From Colletotrichum lupini (lineage: Eukaryota; Ascomycota; Sordariomycetes; Glomerellales; Glomerellaceae), in the NCBI RefSeq assembly GCF_023278565.1, contig NC_064676.1:1364001-1428000 (forward strand): DNA of 64,000 bases, read 5' to 3'. Below the pieces are notes generated by a model. It was not told the origin of the DNA. It was given only the letters and a program-made list of their open reading frames with translations, and made no database searches. Shown here piece after piece: positions 25,563 through 37,997 of the stretch (position 1 is its first letter; each line of letters opens with the position of its first letter). A program made the translations under genes and the position numbers.

Positions 25563-25586
25563 TAATAGAATTTAACTACTAATTAG

Positions 25587-25788
25587 TATTAGTATCCCTA
25601 TTATAAAGTAGTTAGTTCGAACCGTAGTTAATAAAGAGATCAATTAAACTATATAAATATCTGCGTAAGTATAAAAAAGAGGTTCTAACCGTAAGTTAGG
25701 CTGGCTACGATAATCGTAAATAGGGCCCCTAATTGGCCCCTGCGCAGTCGGCTGTATGCCGCGGTCGAATTAGACTTCCAATCCGACA
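25587..25788 (-). repeat. Right LTR of copy 1 (5' LTR)
   Basis: 202-bp partner of the repeat at 18,967. Its outer part keeps many CA/TG dinucleotides (for example GGCTGTATGCCGCGG), unlike the left copy. Confidence 0.9.
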
Positions 25789-25793
25789 GTAGT

Positions 25794-27202
25794 AGACATA
25801 ACCTGGGATTCGGCCAGTGAGCATGGATCTAATACAACCCTCGTCGGTGTGACTGCAGCATCTTAATCGAAGAAACATGTATGTTCAGTTAGGGATGCTA
25901 CATATAGCATAGTCTCTCACACTCTCTCTACCCCGTTCACCCTCGGCTCTTGTTGCGCTTGTCAAGTTATTTCTATGGCCCACAATCCACTTGCCGCTCG
26001 CCGCCCGCCGAACTGCATTCACATCTCCATGGGTTCTCGCAGCGGGTGTTGTTCGATTGTCTCCTCTTCCTAGGCTCCCTGGCTCTTCCTCCTCGCTCTT
26101 CGCTTTCCTTGCGAGTCACTCCCGTTAAGCTAGCACCGAGTGGCAGAGGCCTAAACCCCGGTCAAACCCGGACTTCACCCCGGTCTGCATGGCCGGAATA
26201 CGGCACCTGATTCGCGGGCTTGGCATACCACCTCAACCGGGGAAATCAAAAGCTTGTCCCGTCGTATCGAAGGCTACTTGCAGGGGGTAGACTTGGGGGG
26301 GTACAGAGAGCGGAGACTGGAAGAAGGGGTGTGTGGCCGTGTGGGAACAATTCGGTGGAGTCCTGTCCTGGAAGCCCGCGCCCACCACCCGGCACACGAC
26401 ATCTCGCCTCGTCATTGCGTTCGTCTATCCAAGATGGCCTTGCTAGAGCCGATGGCCGCCACGGGAGCGCTATTGGACGGGTATGTACCCCGCGTCTTGG
26501 TCTTTAGTTGAACGGGAAGGGAAGTGGACAACGGAGGGGGTGAGGGGGCCAACTGGGTAGGGGGGATCTCGCGCGGGAATTCCGGTCTTGCGTCAAAACT
26601 AACGTACCTCTGATACTTACAGGCAGGTCGAAGGAGAGAAGTGTGTGAGAGAGAGGCAAAGATAGATACACAGTAGAGACCTGACGGAACGATAGGGCCG
26701 CGAGGGAGAGAGAATCGAACACACTTCCCTCTTTCGGGTTGCACGACTAAGCCCGCGGTATCTCGCATACCAAAGAAATGGGGCTCTGTATTGCGTCGTC
26801 GTCGTCACCTTGATATGGGAATATGGATACCACATACATTTCATTGCGACCCTTCACGTTCGGTCAACTCCTATCCTGCACAAGAAGCTGAGACCGAAAA
26901 GGTCCCACGCATGCGCTGCGTGCGCCAGAGAGAGGATCAGAGAAAGCCAAGTGTTCTATGTCTTGGATGGGAGAGCCTGTTATCTCAAGTCACCAATCCG
27001 GATGAGGAAATTCGATATGTGTTTTGCCGCCAAGCTTCCCGTGTACATAGACTGCCAATGCATGCAACCCCCAAGGACGTGCTTTAGGTACCAAGTGTCG
27101 GTGTTCGCTAAAAGGCTTTAGGACTTGCCTATTTTCTTGGCTCGACGCTTTTTCGACTACCGTAGTACTAGCCGTAGCATCTCACAGTCATCATACACAT
27201 AC
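25794..27202. other. Island between the two retrotransposons, no clear gene
   Basis: 1.4 kb of normal base composition with CA/TG retained, so not RIPed. Several overlapping frames of 60-118 codons on both strands lack recognisable domains. It is probably the pre-insertion intergenic DNA in which the two elements landed separately. Confidence 0.5.
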
Positions 27203-27207
27203 CTCTC

Positions 27208-27409
27208 TATTAGTATCCCTATTACAGGGTAGTTAGTTCGAACCGTAGTTAACAAAGAGATCAATTAAACTATCTAGATATCTGCGTAAGTATAAAAAAG
27301 AAGTTCTAATTATAAGTTAGGCTAGCTACGATAATCGTAAATAGGGCCCCTAATTAGCCCCTACGCAGTCGGCTATATACCGCGGTCGAATTAGACTTCT
27401 AATCTAACA
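27208..27409 (-). repeat. Left LTR of copy 2 (3' LTR)
   Basis: 202 bp, starting TATTAGTATCCC and ending AATCTAACA in plus orientation. A T-rich/polypurine tract adjoins it inside the element. Confidence 0.9.
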
Positions 27410-27669
27410 CTAACTTTCTCTTTTTTTTATTAATTTAACTACTATAGTTAGAGGTATAATTCGACCTCGGGCCCGTTTACTAGGTCGTCTCCTTTTCCCC
27501 CTTTTTTCTATTTTTTTTATATAACCCATCCCTCTATTTGTATAATAACTTTTCCGCTACTTACGAATTACTTTAATCCCTTATTTAGTATTATTTTTAT
27601 AAAAGCGTTTGCGAAGTTATTTTTATTATTAATCTAATAAATCTCGAGTATCTCGCGCCTTTTATACGA

Positions 27670-27879
27670 TTACCTAAGGGCTATAATATTAATTATGAGC
27701 CTCTTTTCCTTCGTCGTTCTTAATTTAACAAGGCATTCGTATAGCGAATAGGAATCGGTATAAATAACCGTTAGAATAAGTAGAAGGCTAATTCGATCGG
27801 TAATCTTCCTTAGCGTTATTAAAATCGCGTAAGAAAAGTTAACGCCGTTAACTATATTATAAACCTCTAACGCTAGCAC
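27670..27879 (-). pseudogene. RNase H relic of copia copy 2
   Basis: A 69-codon open stretch reads YTDSYSLYECLVKLRTTKEK and related sequence, matching the copy-1 relic at 19,429 with scattered transitions. Confidence 0.75.
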
Positions 27880-30800
27880 ACTTCTCGTTACCCGCTTATT
27901 TTTAATTAACGAGTAGTAAATTATATTACCGTATATAGTAAATTCGCTCTCGCCTATACTCTTATTAGCTAGGATAATAATATACCCTAATTATAAAGTA
28001 AGGTCGTTATTATTCGTAAATAACCTATTAACGAAGACGTAAAGCTTACTAGTTATAAGGTCAATCGAGTAGTAAACGAGACCTTAATCGAGATTCGTTT
28101 ATTACTACTTAAGCCGTTTATTAAGTACCTCGACGTCTCGTTTGGTTAGATCTATAGCCTATACTACCTTAGCGTAATTAAAAATTACCTCGGGCTAATA
28201 AATACTTATAATATATACCCCTCGCGCAAGCTTAGCTTTATACCGCTTCTTAATATTAGTTACGTTCGGGTCGACGAGGTTAATCTTCTCGCCCTACCCC
28301 TTTTACTAAAAAACGACGGTTTCCCTTTTGATTATAAGAATCCCGCCGTTAAATACTAGGGGGGTATTTATTATAAAGACCTCTTTTAGCTTCGCTACGA
28401 AGCCCGCTTTCTAAAGCTCCTTATCCTCCTTTTTTATAAAGTTAATATCGGATAGGCCTAATATATTATCGGTCTATATTCTAACGATCCTAAATTAGTC
28501 GCCTTCGTACTCCGCGACTAGTAAGCACGGGTCGTACGTAGAGGTAACTATTAATAGTTAATTAATATAAAAATCGTAGTAAGTGGCCTATTAATAGGTG
28601 CCCGATTTTGCGAGCCTATATAGTAGCTTAAGCACTTTAATAATCGTACTTTCTAGGTACTTACTAGCTATTTCCTTCGGTAGATAGGCTAGGATTTTCT
28701 TTATAAGCCCTGTAGCCGATTAGGTATATACCTAGGTAATATTACGGCTCTAAATCTCGTATCCCTTCTTCCGTAGCGATACTATTAATACTATTATTAA
28801 TCGTTAGCTATAGTGCTATATAGTGGGCAATTATGTAAGTAGCGTCGCCTTTTTAATATTACCGTACCCCTAAATTACGTATTTAGACTTCTCGTACGGT
28901 TAGGGTGTTCCTTTTCTTTTAATTTTACGAACTATTCGCGATTTAAATATGCAGAGGTTTATATACTTTTTTAAATCGTAGAGGATAAATTAATAGACCC
29001 CTCGATCGCGCAGAGTATCTATTTCGATAAGATCTAATCCCTTATATAGCTTTTTAGTAGTTATAATTACGCCTTCTTTACGTAGTTTAACTACTAGCTC
29101 AAAATCGGCTTTCTCTTTTACTATATAAAAGGTATTAATTACCTCGTCGCTAGTAATAAATTACCGCGTTAGTACTTACTATCGTAATCTCCCGCGACGT
29201 ATTAGTACCCTTTTAGTAATTTCCTCTTCCTCGTCGTCTATTAATACTACTACGACGATTTTATTAAGGATAATTTCCTATACCTCTACCGCGGGTTATA
29301 TAGCTTCCCCTAGCTCTTCTTCTTCTTATAGGCTAGAAATTACCTCGATAGGATCTATATAATATAGTTTAACTACTATAATTAATACCTCGAGTAACTA
29401 GTCGCGATCTCTTATAACTATATAAGAACGCTCGTTAATAAAAATTAATTTATATAGCCTAGCCTATTATTAAATAATTTCGCGCTATACTCGTATATCC
29501 GAATTTAGGGGCATATTTAAATTAACCCCTATATCGGGCCTATTGCGCGCAGTAATTACTTTATTAACTTATTTTTTTACGCTTACTTCGCGCAGTACTT
29601 ATATTACTTTTTTAACTACTTAAGCTCGCTAGCTTACGTCTAGCGACGGTAGCGAGGCTAAGGTCGTTCTTAGATATACTCTAAATACTAAAAGCGTCGA
29701 TATAAGCCCGTTAGGCCCCATAGTATCGTTATAGTATTTAAATACCGTCTAGAGGTATTCGTCGTCGTTAGAATCGGGATTTTCCTCTTTAATAATTTTA
29801 AACGCTCTTTTTAATTACTAGTGCGCCCTTTCTACTTTTTTAATACTATAGTGCGCTTCGATAGGCACGACTTTTAACTATATACCGTAGGCCGTCGCAT
29901 TTTCCTTAAATTCTATTAACTTAAAACTAGTATTAGCGTCGGTTCTAATACCGTCTAGCGGTCCCTAATATATATCGATCTAGCTTTTTCGTAGAGCTAC
30001 CTATACTATTTTTACTTATAGATCCCGTAGGAATTGCCCTACTTAGAATAATATAGCCTCGTCGATTATATATAGGACCGGTCGACTATTTAAGTAGAAA
30101 ATATCGACGACGATCTCCTAATTAAAGTTAAGCTTATTACGCAATTTAAATTTAAATCTGCGTAGGCTCTACGCATTTATTTAGTATTAATAGCATACTT
30201 TCGTTAACTACTCTAGCGCCCCTATTTTAATATTATTATTACCTAAATACTTTAAAAAGTTATATAGCCTCGCGACCGACGGGTAGCTAAATCTCTAGTA
30301 TAGTCGTCTAAGCTTACTTTCCGTTAGGTAATTAATTAACTTCGTATTGTTAGTAAGCCTTATAAACGCGTACCCCTATCGTCGTTTAATTATTTCGAAG
30401 TACTTACGGCTAGAGATTCTGTTCCTCGTATTATTAAATATAATACCTAATCGATCTATATTTTTTAAATATAAGAGAAATGGGGTATTAACGGGTAGGA
30501 TATAAAAAGTTATCGTTCCGAAGTACGTCTCTACTTTTACCGTACCTAGGGCGACGATTTCCTTACCTAGGCCGAAGCTAATCCTCGTAATACCCGCTAT
30601 TAACGTATTAAGTATTACTAGCGCGATTTTCTATAGCGCCTAGAATTGCCCTTTTCCTCCTATTAACTATTATAATACCCCAGTATCTAAGATAATCCTA
30701 TAGAAATTATCTAGGCTATACTTTTCGTTCGCATAGAATACCTATACGAGCTTAGTATTTAAGTAATCTAAGTAGTATAAAAAGGACCCCTCTAGCTACC

Positions 30801-31632
30801 CCTAGAATTACTTAGCACCCTATCTCTTTTTTTTAAATATTAAAAGAGTAGAATTCTGCGCTATTAGATTCGTCCTTTTACCTACCTCTATATCCGTTGT
30901 CTAAGGGACCTTCCCTTACTATCCGTAAATAAAAGCCTACTTATTAAGGGCTTCTACTACTTTTTATTCGTTTAGCTTCGTATATCCTCCCGAGGCTAAC
31001 GGGGCGAAAAAAGAGTAGTTAATATCGTTAACTTCGTTATAATCTAATTCGTTAATATAGGGGGTAAGATCTTCTTTATTTTCCGAATCTTTTATAAAGT
31101 GCGGGTGCTTTAGGCCGCTAAATTAGCTACTTTCGCTAAGTTCCGTACCCCCGGATCTACCCTTATATATAACGAAGAATTAGTTAAATCGATAAGGGCT
31201 AGTTTTACTATCTACTACCCTCGATTTTCTATATTATTCGTACGATTTAGTACGCTTTTCTTCGGAGTAGTTACTTAACTAATATCTATCCTTTTTATAA
31301 ATAAAATACTACTTCTTCCGTTACCCTGCTCGCGAGTTAAATCTCTACCTATTTAATAAATCTAAGATTCCCTACTAGTAATTGCCGTACTTAGCTTCCT
31401 TTCCTTTCTTATTATACGTTCGGTCGACCTAATGCTATTAATAAGGGCCGTCGTACGTTTAAAAATAAGTTTAGCGCGGCATTCTCGCCTTAATATTAAA
31501 ACTAGATCTTAGCTTCGAGCAGAGCGTCTCGTAGTCTTCGGGTACTTAGTATAGAGTTATTTTCGCCTCTAAAACGCGCTAGATTACGGTATAAAGATAT
31601 CCGACTTTCCGCTCGTTAGTCCCCTTATTTAG

Positions 31633-31836
31633 TTAGGTTTTCGCTAGCTTATTAATTCGATCGATAAGCTTTTCGAGGATTTCTACTCGCGATTTGCCCT
31701 CTATTATCCTAGCTACAGATACGAAAGAAATCGCTCGTAGCTTAGATAAGAGCTCTAGGTTCTTATTATAGGTCTCGAAGCGGCTTCGGATTACGTTAAT
31801 TATGCTAAGAAAGTCGTTTCGATTAAGATTACGCAC
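31633..31836 (-). pseudogene. Gag relic of copia copy 2
   Basis: A 67-codon open stretch reads FLSIINVIRSRFETYNKNLE onward. It is helical and charged, as expected for the copia-type Gag capsid region, and lies upstream of the zinc-knuckle remnant. The matching stretch in copy 1 (about 23,390-23,590) is broken by stops. Confidence 0.6.
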
Positions 31837-33094
31837 CGCTTCGTAGTAGTAATTAGAGGCTTTACCTACGAGTATAATATTAACTACCGAATAGTACTAG
31901 TGTTCCCTAATTCCGACTTTTTTATAATAATCGTAAAATATCGTTAAGGTTTCTTATAAGACCTTATACTTCCCCCCAGAATATAATTTCTCTTTCGGGA
32001 AGATCTTTTTAAAGTCTATGAACTGCCTCGTATTTATTATTAGATTTTCGGTATTTATATACGATCCCTGCGTCGCTACGTATTATTAATAACTTTAGGT
32101 AGTCTACCTCCTTTCTTACTAGCCGATTAGTACCGAATTTCGTATTAGTAGCGGCGACGAGCTATAGATCGAAATAGGCAGAATTATCGATTATTATACT
32201 TCTAGTACTATATTTTGCCTTTATATATCCTTTTATGATAACAGATTGCCGTTAGTAATTATAAGAAGGAAATCTAGGTCGTTTACCCTTTTTCTAAATT
32301 CGTTAAAGCGATTATACGCCCTATCGACTTATACCTAGGTCTATATTACGAATTCCTCTTCCGTAATCGTCGCTACTAGGATTTCGTAAGGTTCTCGCGA
32401 TTATAATTACGCTAATAATACCCCTCGCCCATAAAGAAATCTATTAACCGCTTTTATAATTCTTAAGCTTGCGCTTACGAACTATTTATCTAGCTAATAG
32501 CTAAGGTCGTTTATAATCTCGTAAAATAGGGGTTACCCCTATAGCCCCTTTTTCTTATAGACCTTAGTTAAATAAATTAATACTACGTTAATTTACTTAC
32601 CGTTAGGCTAATCTGCGATTTTATATATCCACGTCCCCTAATAGTCCGGGTTAATATTTACCTATTTATAAGGGATTGGGATTCTATTTAAAATCGGGTT
32701 TCGTCCTCTTCTTCTTTACCCTAACTCGCTAAGGGTCGTACTCTAGCTTATACCTATATTAGCGGTCGCTAGCGTATTTAATCTTAACGAGGATATATCT
32801 AATCCGCGCGCTGGTTATAATAAATCCGTACTTTCGCTACCCAACGAATTTATTAAGGTCTAAGAAATTCCCGCTTCCTCTCGCTATCTCGCTACTACTC
32901 TCATTTTTACTATTTCTAATAATTACTACTACCCTTCTAAATCGCTAGCTATCGTACTTACTAAGATCCTCCTTTTTATCTAATATAAAAGGGTAGGTTC
33001 TAGCAGTTCCTTTTAATAATAGTAGCGGTAGACGTTTATATTACTATAATAAGATATAGTAATTAGTCTCGGGATCTTTACTAGTTACCGATTT

Positions 33095-33314
33095 CTCAAA
33101 ATTAGTAATCTTATACCGTAAGCTAGTATAAAAAAAAGCCCTTTAGCGGCCCTCTAGAGGATTTTTTTCTTTTCCCTTAGATCCTCGTCTTTTTAACCTT
33201 TTTTTAAGCTAATAGTGACTCTAGCGGGAGGTCGCAGGACCACTTTGGGGTAGCCGCCTTCTTCTTAAGTTAATCTCTAAGATCCATAATATTCTTAACT
33301 CGATATTATTAGGA
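33095..33314. other. Copy-2-specific block inside the retrotransposon leader
   Basis: About 220 bp here replace about 50 bp at 24,854-24,903 of copy 1, while both flanks align. The block retains CA/TG steps (for example GCAGGACCACTTTGGGG) that are rare in the surrounding RIPed DNA. Confidence 0.65.
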
Positions 33315-33975
33315 CCTCTAAATCCCCTCCTCCCTCGTTAAACCGTCCCCTATATTATATTCCTAAGTAATACCCGGGGGGTAGTTAAGGGAGCTACGAG
33401 GAGGTCGTCTAGATCGCGGGCTTAAGGGCGTACCTATAAGATCCCCGTAATAATAAACTTTTCTATATACCGTAAATCTCTTAGCTTAATAACTCCTATA
33501 GGGTCACCTTTGTTACTAAGTAAGAATATTTACGTTTAGAGATCCCCTTCTTCGATTGCGTAGTGCTCTTTTATACTATATTATTAAGCCCGTTCGTCGC
33601 GCTAGTTAATTAAGCGGGTAGTCGTTATATAGGGAATTCTTTTTACCAATTTAGCTAGTTAATTTCTAATCGCGGGCCGGCCGCGGGGAAGTTATTTAGT
33701 AAAAAAGGCTACTTAAGGCGACGGCAAAATATTAGTTACCTAAATAGTTCTGTTAACTAGCGTAGTTTAATATAATAAACGTCGACCTCTTATAAGTAAT
33801 AAAGGGCTACGATTACTTAATTCCGTACGGTATTCGAAAATCGCCTCCTTTTTCATCTACTTCCGTAAGGTTAATTAGCACGAATCTCCTATCCCGTATA
33901 GTATTAAGAGGTCGTCTCTTCTACGTAGCGAGATACCTTACCGATCTACGATAATAGAATTTAATTACTAATTAG

Positions 33976-34177
33976 TATTAGTAGCCCTATTATAAGGTAG
34001 TTAGTTCGAACCGTAGTTAATAAAGAGATTAATTAAACTATCTAGATATTTACGTAGGTATAAAAAGGAGGTTCTAACCGTAGGTTAGGCTGGCTACGAT
34101 AATCGTAAATAGGGCCCCTAATTGGCCCCTGCGCAGTCGGCTGTATGCCGCGGTCGAATTGGACTTCCAATCCGACA
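33976..34177 (-). repeat. Right LTR of copy 2 (5' LTR)
   Basis: 202-bp partner ending AATCCGACA, followed directly by the CTCTC target duplication. Its outer half is nearly free of RIP changes. Confidence 0.9.
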
Positions 34178-34182
34178 CTCTC

Positions 34183-35757
34183 ACTCACTTTCTCTCACTC
34201 ATCACTCACATTCGTACATTACACACGTACACACCCAAAAATTCTGCCTTGACTGCCCATGAGGTCGGCCCGTTTTGTCTGCCGGTGGCGATCGTCCGTC
34301 CTTTTCAACGCCCTCGCTGTCTCACAAGATTCGATGTGCAACCTGCCAAGACTGGATCGTGCTTTGGTAAGTCGTCAATAGCCACGAGGAGGCCAAGAGA
34401 CACCGGCACTTGGCAGTCGACTTAGCATTGCGGCTCTCAGATGCCAAGTGACGAGATATCGAGTCTAATACAAAGTCTAATGAGTGCAAACTCAAAATCA
34501 AACAAAATCAAGTGAATAAAGCGTTAAAACAAAGATGCGATGCTCATGGTTTCCCCTTCTTGTGAGATGACGAATGAGAGGGCGCGGTCCTTTCATCTCA
34601 GCTGACACGACTCCAACTCTGGCCTCCGTGCCCAGCTGCGTTCGTGCTTTACTTAGTAACTTCACACATAAGGTAGTGTGTGCTAATTATGTGGTGTTCT
34701 CTCTTACTCCAAATATTTCAACTGATCCTATTCTCGTCCCGTCCAGTAGCCATTGACTTTGATCCCCCAACCCTGGTGCACATGTGATCAACGTACCGTT
34801 TCTTTGCCACGCCACGCTAAGTACTATTCACAAGTCCTTTTCCTGCTATCCCACGCGGGATGGGTACCAGTCAGTTTCACTTTGAGTTGGATGGACGTCT
34901 GCACCCGACTAGTATCCAGGGACCAGACCTGAAGTTTTGCTTGTACATGTAGCTTATCATGTCCCTTTATTGGAGAAAAGTTGGAGTTTTGGTCTCATGT
35001 CTTCCTTGTCCCCAAGCTATTTGGCGTTCATCGCGGCGCGACTCCGCGCGAGGGGGCTGGCTGGCTGGTTGGCCTTGCTCGACGTAACGCAGACCTACCC
35101 AAACTCCCACCAATCTGAGGCTCTCGACACCTTCCATGGGCTGAACAGTGATCAAACTGCATTAGATCCGGTGTCATCGGCATGTGAGGGGATACCGAGT
35201 GTCGTCCGAAGGAGGGTACGGCAGTTCCTTGCCTAGATTGGGCCAAGTTGTGTACACACGCAGGAGCCCATGATGCTGCTGCGGTGGTGTTTTCTTGGCT
35301 CACGCCTCCCCCTCTTTCTCCTCTTGCCTTTTTTGCCTTCTCTCTACACGTATTGGATGGTACAGTTATCCGCCTACAAGGTTCGGTCGCTATCCCATGT
35401 GGTTGCTGTGTTGTACTGGGGGACGGGCAACTTGCGCAAGCGGGCAAGCTGCAATGCGCGGATCAGATGCGATGCAGCAAGCATATAGAACACCTCCATC
35501 AGCGTGGCGGGGGGAGGGGTCTGGCTGAACTACATTGTTATCTCTAGGATCAAGTCAAATATCGAATAGTTGAGACCGGATGAAGGTGATGACTTGACTC
35601 TTTCTTGAACAGATATAATCATCCCAACTGCTCTGAAACCATTTTGTCTGTTCCCATCACATCAGCCACCGACGGCCCCGGACACTTCTCTTTCCTCACT
35701 TTCCCTTTCTCATCTTTTTTCAAACAACGGCACTTTGGGTCCTTTCCTGCTGTCAAG
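34183..35757. other. Intergenic region upstream of the sulfate permease
   Basis: No frame here has a recognisable domain. The last 100 bp contain a pyrimidine-rich tract typical of fungal core promoters. Confidence 0.5.
35684..35722 (+). promoter_or_regulatory. CT-rich core promoter/leader tract
   Basis: A nearly unbroken pyrimidine stretch ends 36 bp before the ATG at 35,758. Such CT tracts mark transcription start regions in filamentous fungi. Confidence 0.4.
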
Positions 35758-37997
35758 ATGGAGAAGATCACCCGAAAGGTCGAAAAGGTGAAGGACGAGT
35801 TCGCCACAGATGCCAGTATCGCACGAGCTCGTGACTTTGTCGTTCAGGGGGCACCAAAGCTTCCATCAGCCGCGGGAGTCTACCTTCTGGACAAGGTCCC
35901 AATCGTCCAGTGGCTTCCTCGATACAATCCGAAATGGCTCATCACCGACTTCATTGCTGGTCTGACCGTGGGCGTCATGCTCATCCCGCAGTCTCTAGCT
36001 TACGCAAAGATCGCAACTATTCCTATTGCCAACGGCCTGTACTCAAGTTGGCTTCCAGCTGCGTTTGCAGTTTTCATGGGAACATCAAAAGGTTTGTTTG
36101 CATATCTGTCTTGACTAATTCTTGTGGTTCTTAGTTTCTGACTCTTGGTCCGATGTATAGATCTTTCAACCGGACCGACCTCCATCTTAGGCCTCCTGAC
36201 AGCTGAAATCGTGCGCGATCTCAGTGAGGAAGGATTCGACATCTCAGCCATTGCCTCATCCGTTGCCCTCATGGTCGGAGTCTACTCACTCGTCATCGGT
36301 CTCTTCGGCCTCGGATTCCTCCTGGACTACGTCTCATTCCCAGTCCTCACCGGATTCATCTCAGCCGCAGCCCTCGTCATCGCCTTTGGCCAAGTCGGAT
36401 CCCTCGTCGGCCTGACAAACGTGCCATCCGGTGTCTTCAACGTTATTGGCGATGTCCTTCGTCGTCTGCCAAAATGGGACGGCGCAACGTGCGGAATCGG
36501 TTTCGGAACCCTGCTCATTCTCGTCATTCTTGAGAAGGTGGGCAAGAAGTACGGCAAGAGACACTTTGCTATCAAGCTCCTCGCCAATTCCAGAGCCGTC
36601 ATGGTTTTGGTCGTCTTCACTCTCATCAGCTACCTCGTCAACCGCAACCGCGAGAAGTCAGACTACGCCTGGAAGGTCAGCCAAGTCAGCACCCACGGTA
36701 TCACCCACCCCATCGTACCCGCCTCGAACTTGGTCCAGAAGGTCGCTACCAGAGCCGTTGCTCCCCTCGTTGCCAGCACTCTTGAGCACTTGGCTGTCGG
36801 CAAGGCGTTTGGCAGGAAGAACAACTACCAGATCGACCAGAGCCAGGAGTTCAACTACTTGGGTGTCGTCAACATTGTCAACAGTTTCTTCAGCACCATG
36901 CCTGTCGGTGGTGCCATGTCTCGAACCGCTGTTGCCTCTGAATGTGGTGTCAAGAGTCCTCTGACTGGCGCGGTCACCGCTGCCTTCATTCTCTTGACGC
37001 TTTACGTCTTATCTCCGGCCCTTTACTGGCTTCCCTCTGCAACTTTGTCGGCAATCATCGTGAGTTTCCATTGACCGTACTCGAAGAAGATCCACTAACA
37101 AAAGGTATAGATTATGGCAGTTGTCCATCTCTTCGGTCCTTTGTCCTTGTTCTACAAGTTCTGGCGCATCTCCTTCCCCGACTTTGTTGCCTCAATGGTT
37201 TCTTTCTGGGTTACCATCTTTGTCTCAGCCGAGATTGGCATTGGCGTTGCTGTATGTTTCCTCCTCTTCACAATACGACTTTCTTTGAACCATAACTGAC
37301 TCTTCAAATCAAGGTCGCATGGAGCATCGTCTGGACTCTTCTCCGTTCCACCTTCGTCAAGCCCGAAATCCACTCCAGCAGCGCAGAAACCGCCACTTCT
37401 ATTCCACAACCCATCACCCGCATCACCAGCGGCGGCGGTCGCCAAGTTACAGATGAACGCATGGAGAATGCGCGCATTTCCATTCCAGGCGATGCCATCG
37501 TCGTCGACTTCAACGACGCCATCTTCTTCCCCAACGCCGAGCGCGCAAAGACATCGACGCTCACGGCCATCAAGCTAGTATACCCGCGCGTTGAGAGCAG
37601 CCTTAGCCAAGACGACAGAGAAAGACACTGGAGTGTAGCAGCAGAGAAGCGCCTAGAGAGATTGAGAGCGCAAAAGCAGATTCGTCTCAAAGAGACGCCG
37701 CTTGCTATTGTTGTATGGGACTTCACCATGGTGCCATTTATCGATACATCAGGCATCATGACGTTGAAGGAGCTTAAGGATGAGATTAAGTTGCATTCTG
37801 GCAAGGGTGTGCAGATTCGCATGGTTGGCATGTCAGACAAGGTTCGGAGCAGATTCGTAAGGGCCAACTGGCATTTGGTCGATCTGGAGGAGTGGCGAGA
37901 GGAAGACGCGGACCTGGTGTACCCGACCATGGAGACTGCAATTTGGGATCGTGATGACGGCTCTGGAGCGGACATTTCGAGTGAGAAGAAGGGCTGA
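35758..37997 (+). CDS. SulP-family sulfate permease with STAS domain
   Basis: Exons 35,758-36,091, 36,161-37,059, 37,111-37,251 and 37,314-37,997 give 685 aa; introns are GTTTGT..TAG (69 nt), GTGAGT..TAG (51 nt) and GTATGT..AAG (62 nt). After a hydrophilic N-terminus, the SulP signature region is seen (FIAGLTVGVMLIPQSLAYAK, then GLYSSWLPA). Further on come GPTSILGLLTAE, many membrane helices and the conserved NxxxSFFxxMPVGGAMSRTA segment. The C-terminal STAS domain includes FIDTSG at about 600-605, the loop equivalent to the anti-sigma-antagonist phosphorylation site. It should import sulfate at the plasma membrane with proton symport, feeding cysteine and methionine synthesis. Length is normal for the family. 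In-frame codons upstream of 35,758 lack an ATG. Confidence 0.93.

Larger units (their letters stand above)
18967..25788 (-). mobile_element. RIPed Ty1/copia LTR retrotransposon, copy 1
   Basis: Two 202-bp LTRs bound a 6,822-bp element flanked by the 5-bp duplication GTAGT (18,962-18,966 and 25,789-25,793). On the minus strand the LTR begins TGTCGG. A purine tract (AAAAAAAAGAGAAAG) sits next to the left LTR, which fixes the orientation as minus. Coding relics read right to left: a Gag region near 23,400-23,600, a GAG-pre-integrase/integrase motif near 22,030-22,085 (readable as LRRLxxRFGxPSV with RIP-type His-to-Tyr and Gln-to-stop changes), and RNase H at 19,429-19,647. The order Gag, integrase, RNase H is that of Ty1/copia. 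Stops and C-to-T/G-to-A changes are everywhere, so the element is dead. Confidence 0.93.
27208..34177 (-). mobile_element. RIPed Ty1/copia LTR retrotransposon, copy 2
   Basis: Same family and orientation as the copy at 18,967, with 202-bp LTRs and a 5-bp duplication CTCTC (27,203-27,207 and 34,178-34,182). The length is 6,970 bp. Relics, right to left: Gag (31,633-31,836 and neighbours), a CCHC zinc knuckle near 31,270-31,315 in which Cys codons have become Tyr, GAG-pre-integrase near 30,285-30,330 (with an in-frame stop where Gln is expected), and RNase H at 27,670-27,879. The extra length relative to copy 1 comes mainly from a non-homologous block at about 33,095-33,314. Confidence 0.93.

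Noticed and set aside
26810..27121. Possible zinc-cluster (CxxC) remnant between the retrotransposons
   Set aside because: Only one CxxC pair with the wrong spacing for Zn2Cys6, no basic linker and no continuation.
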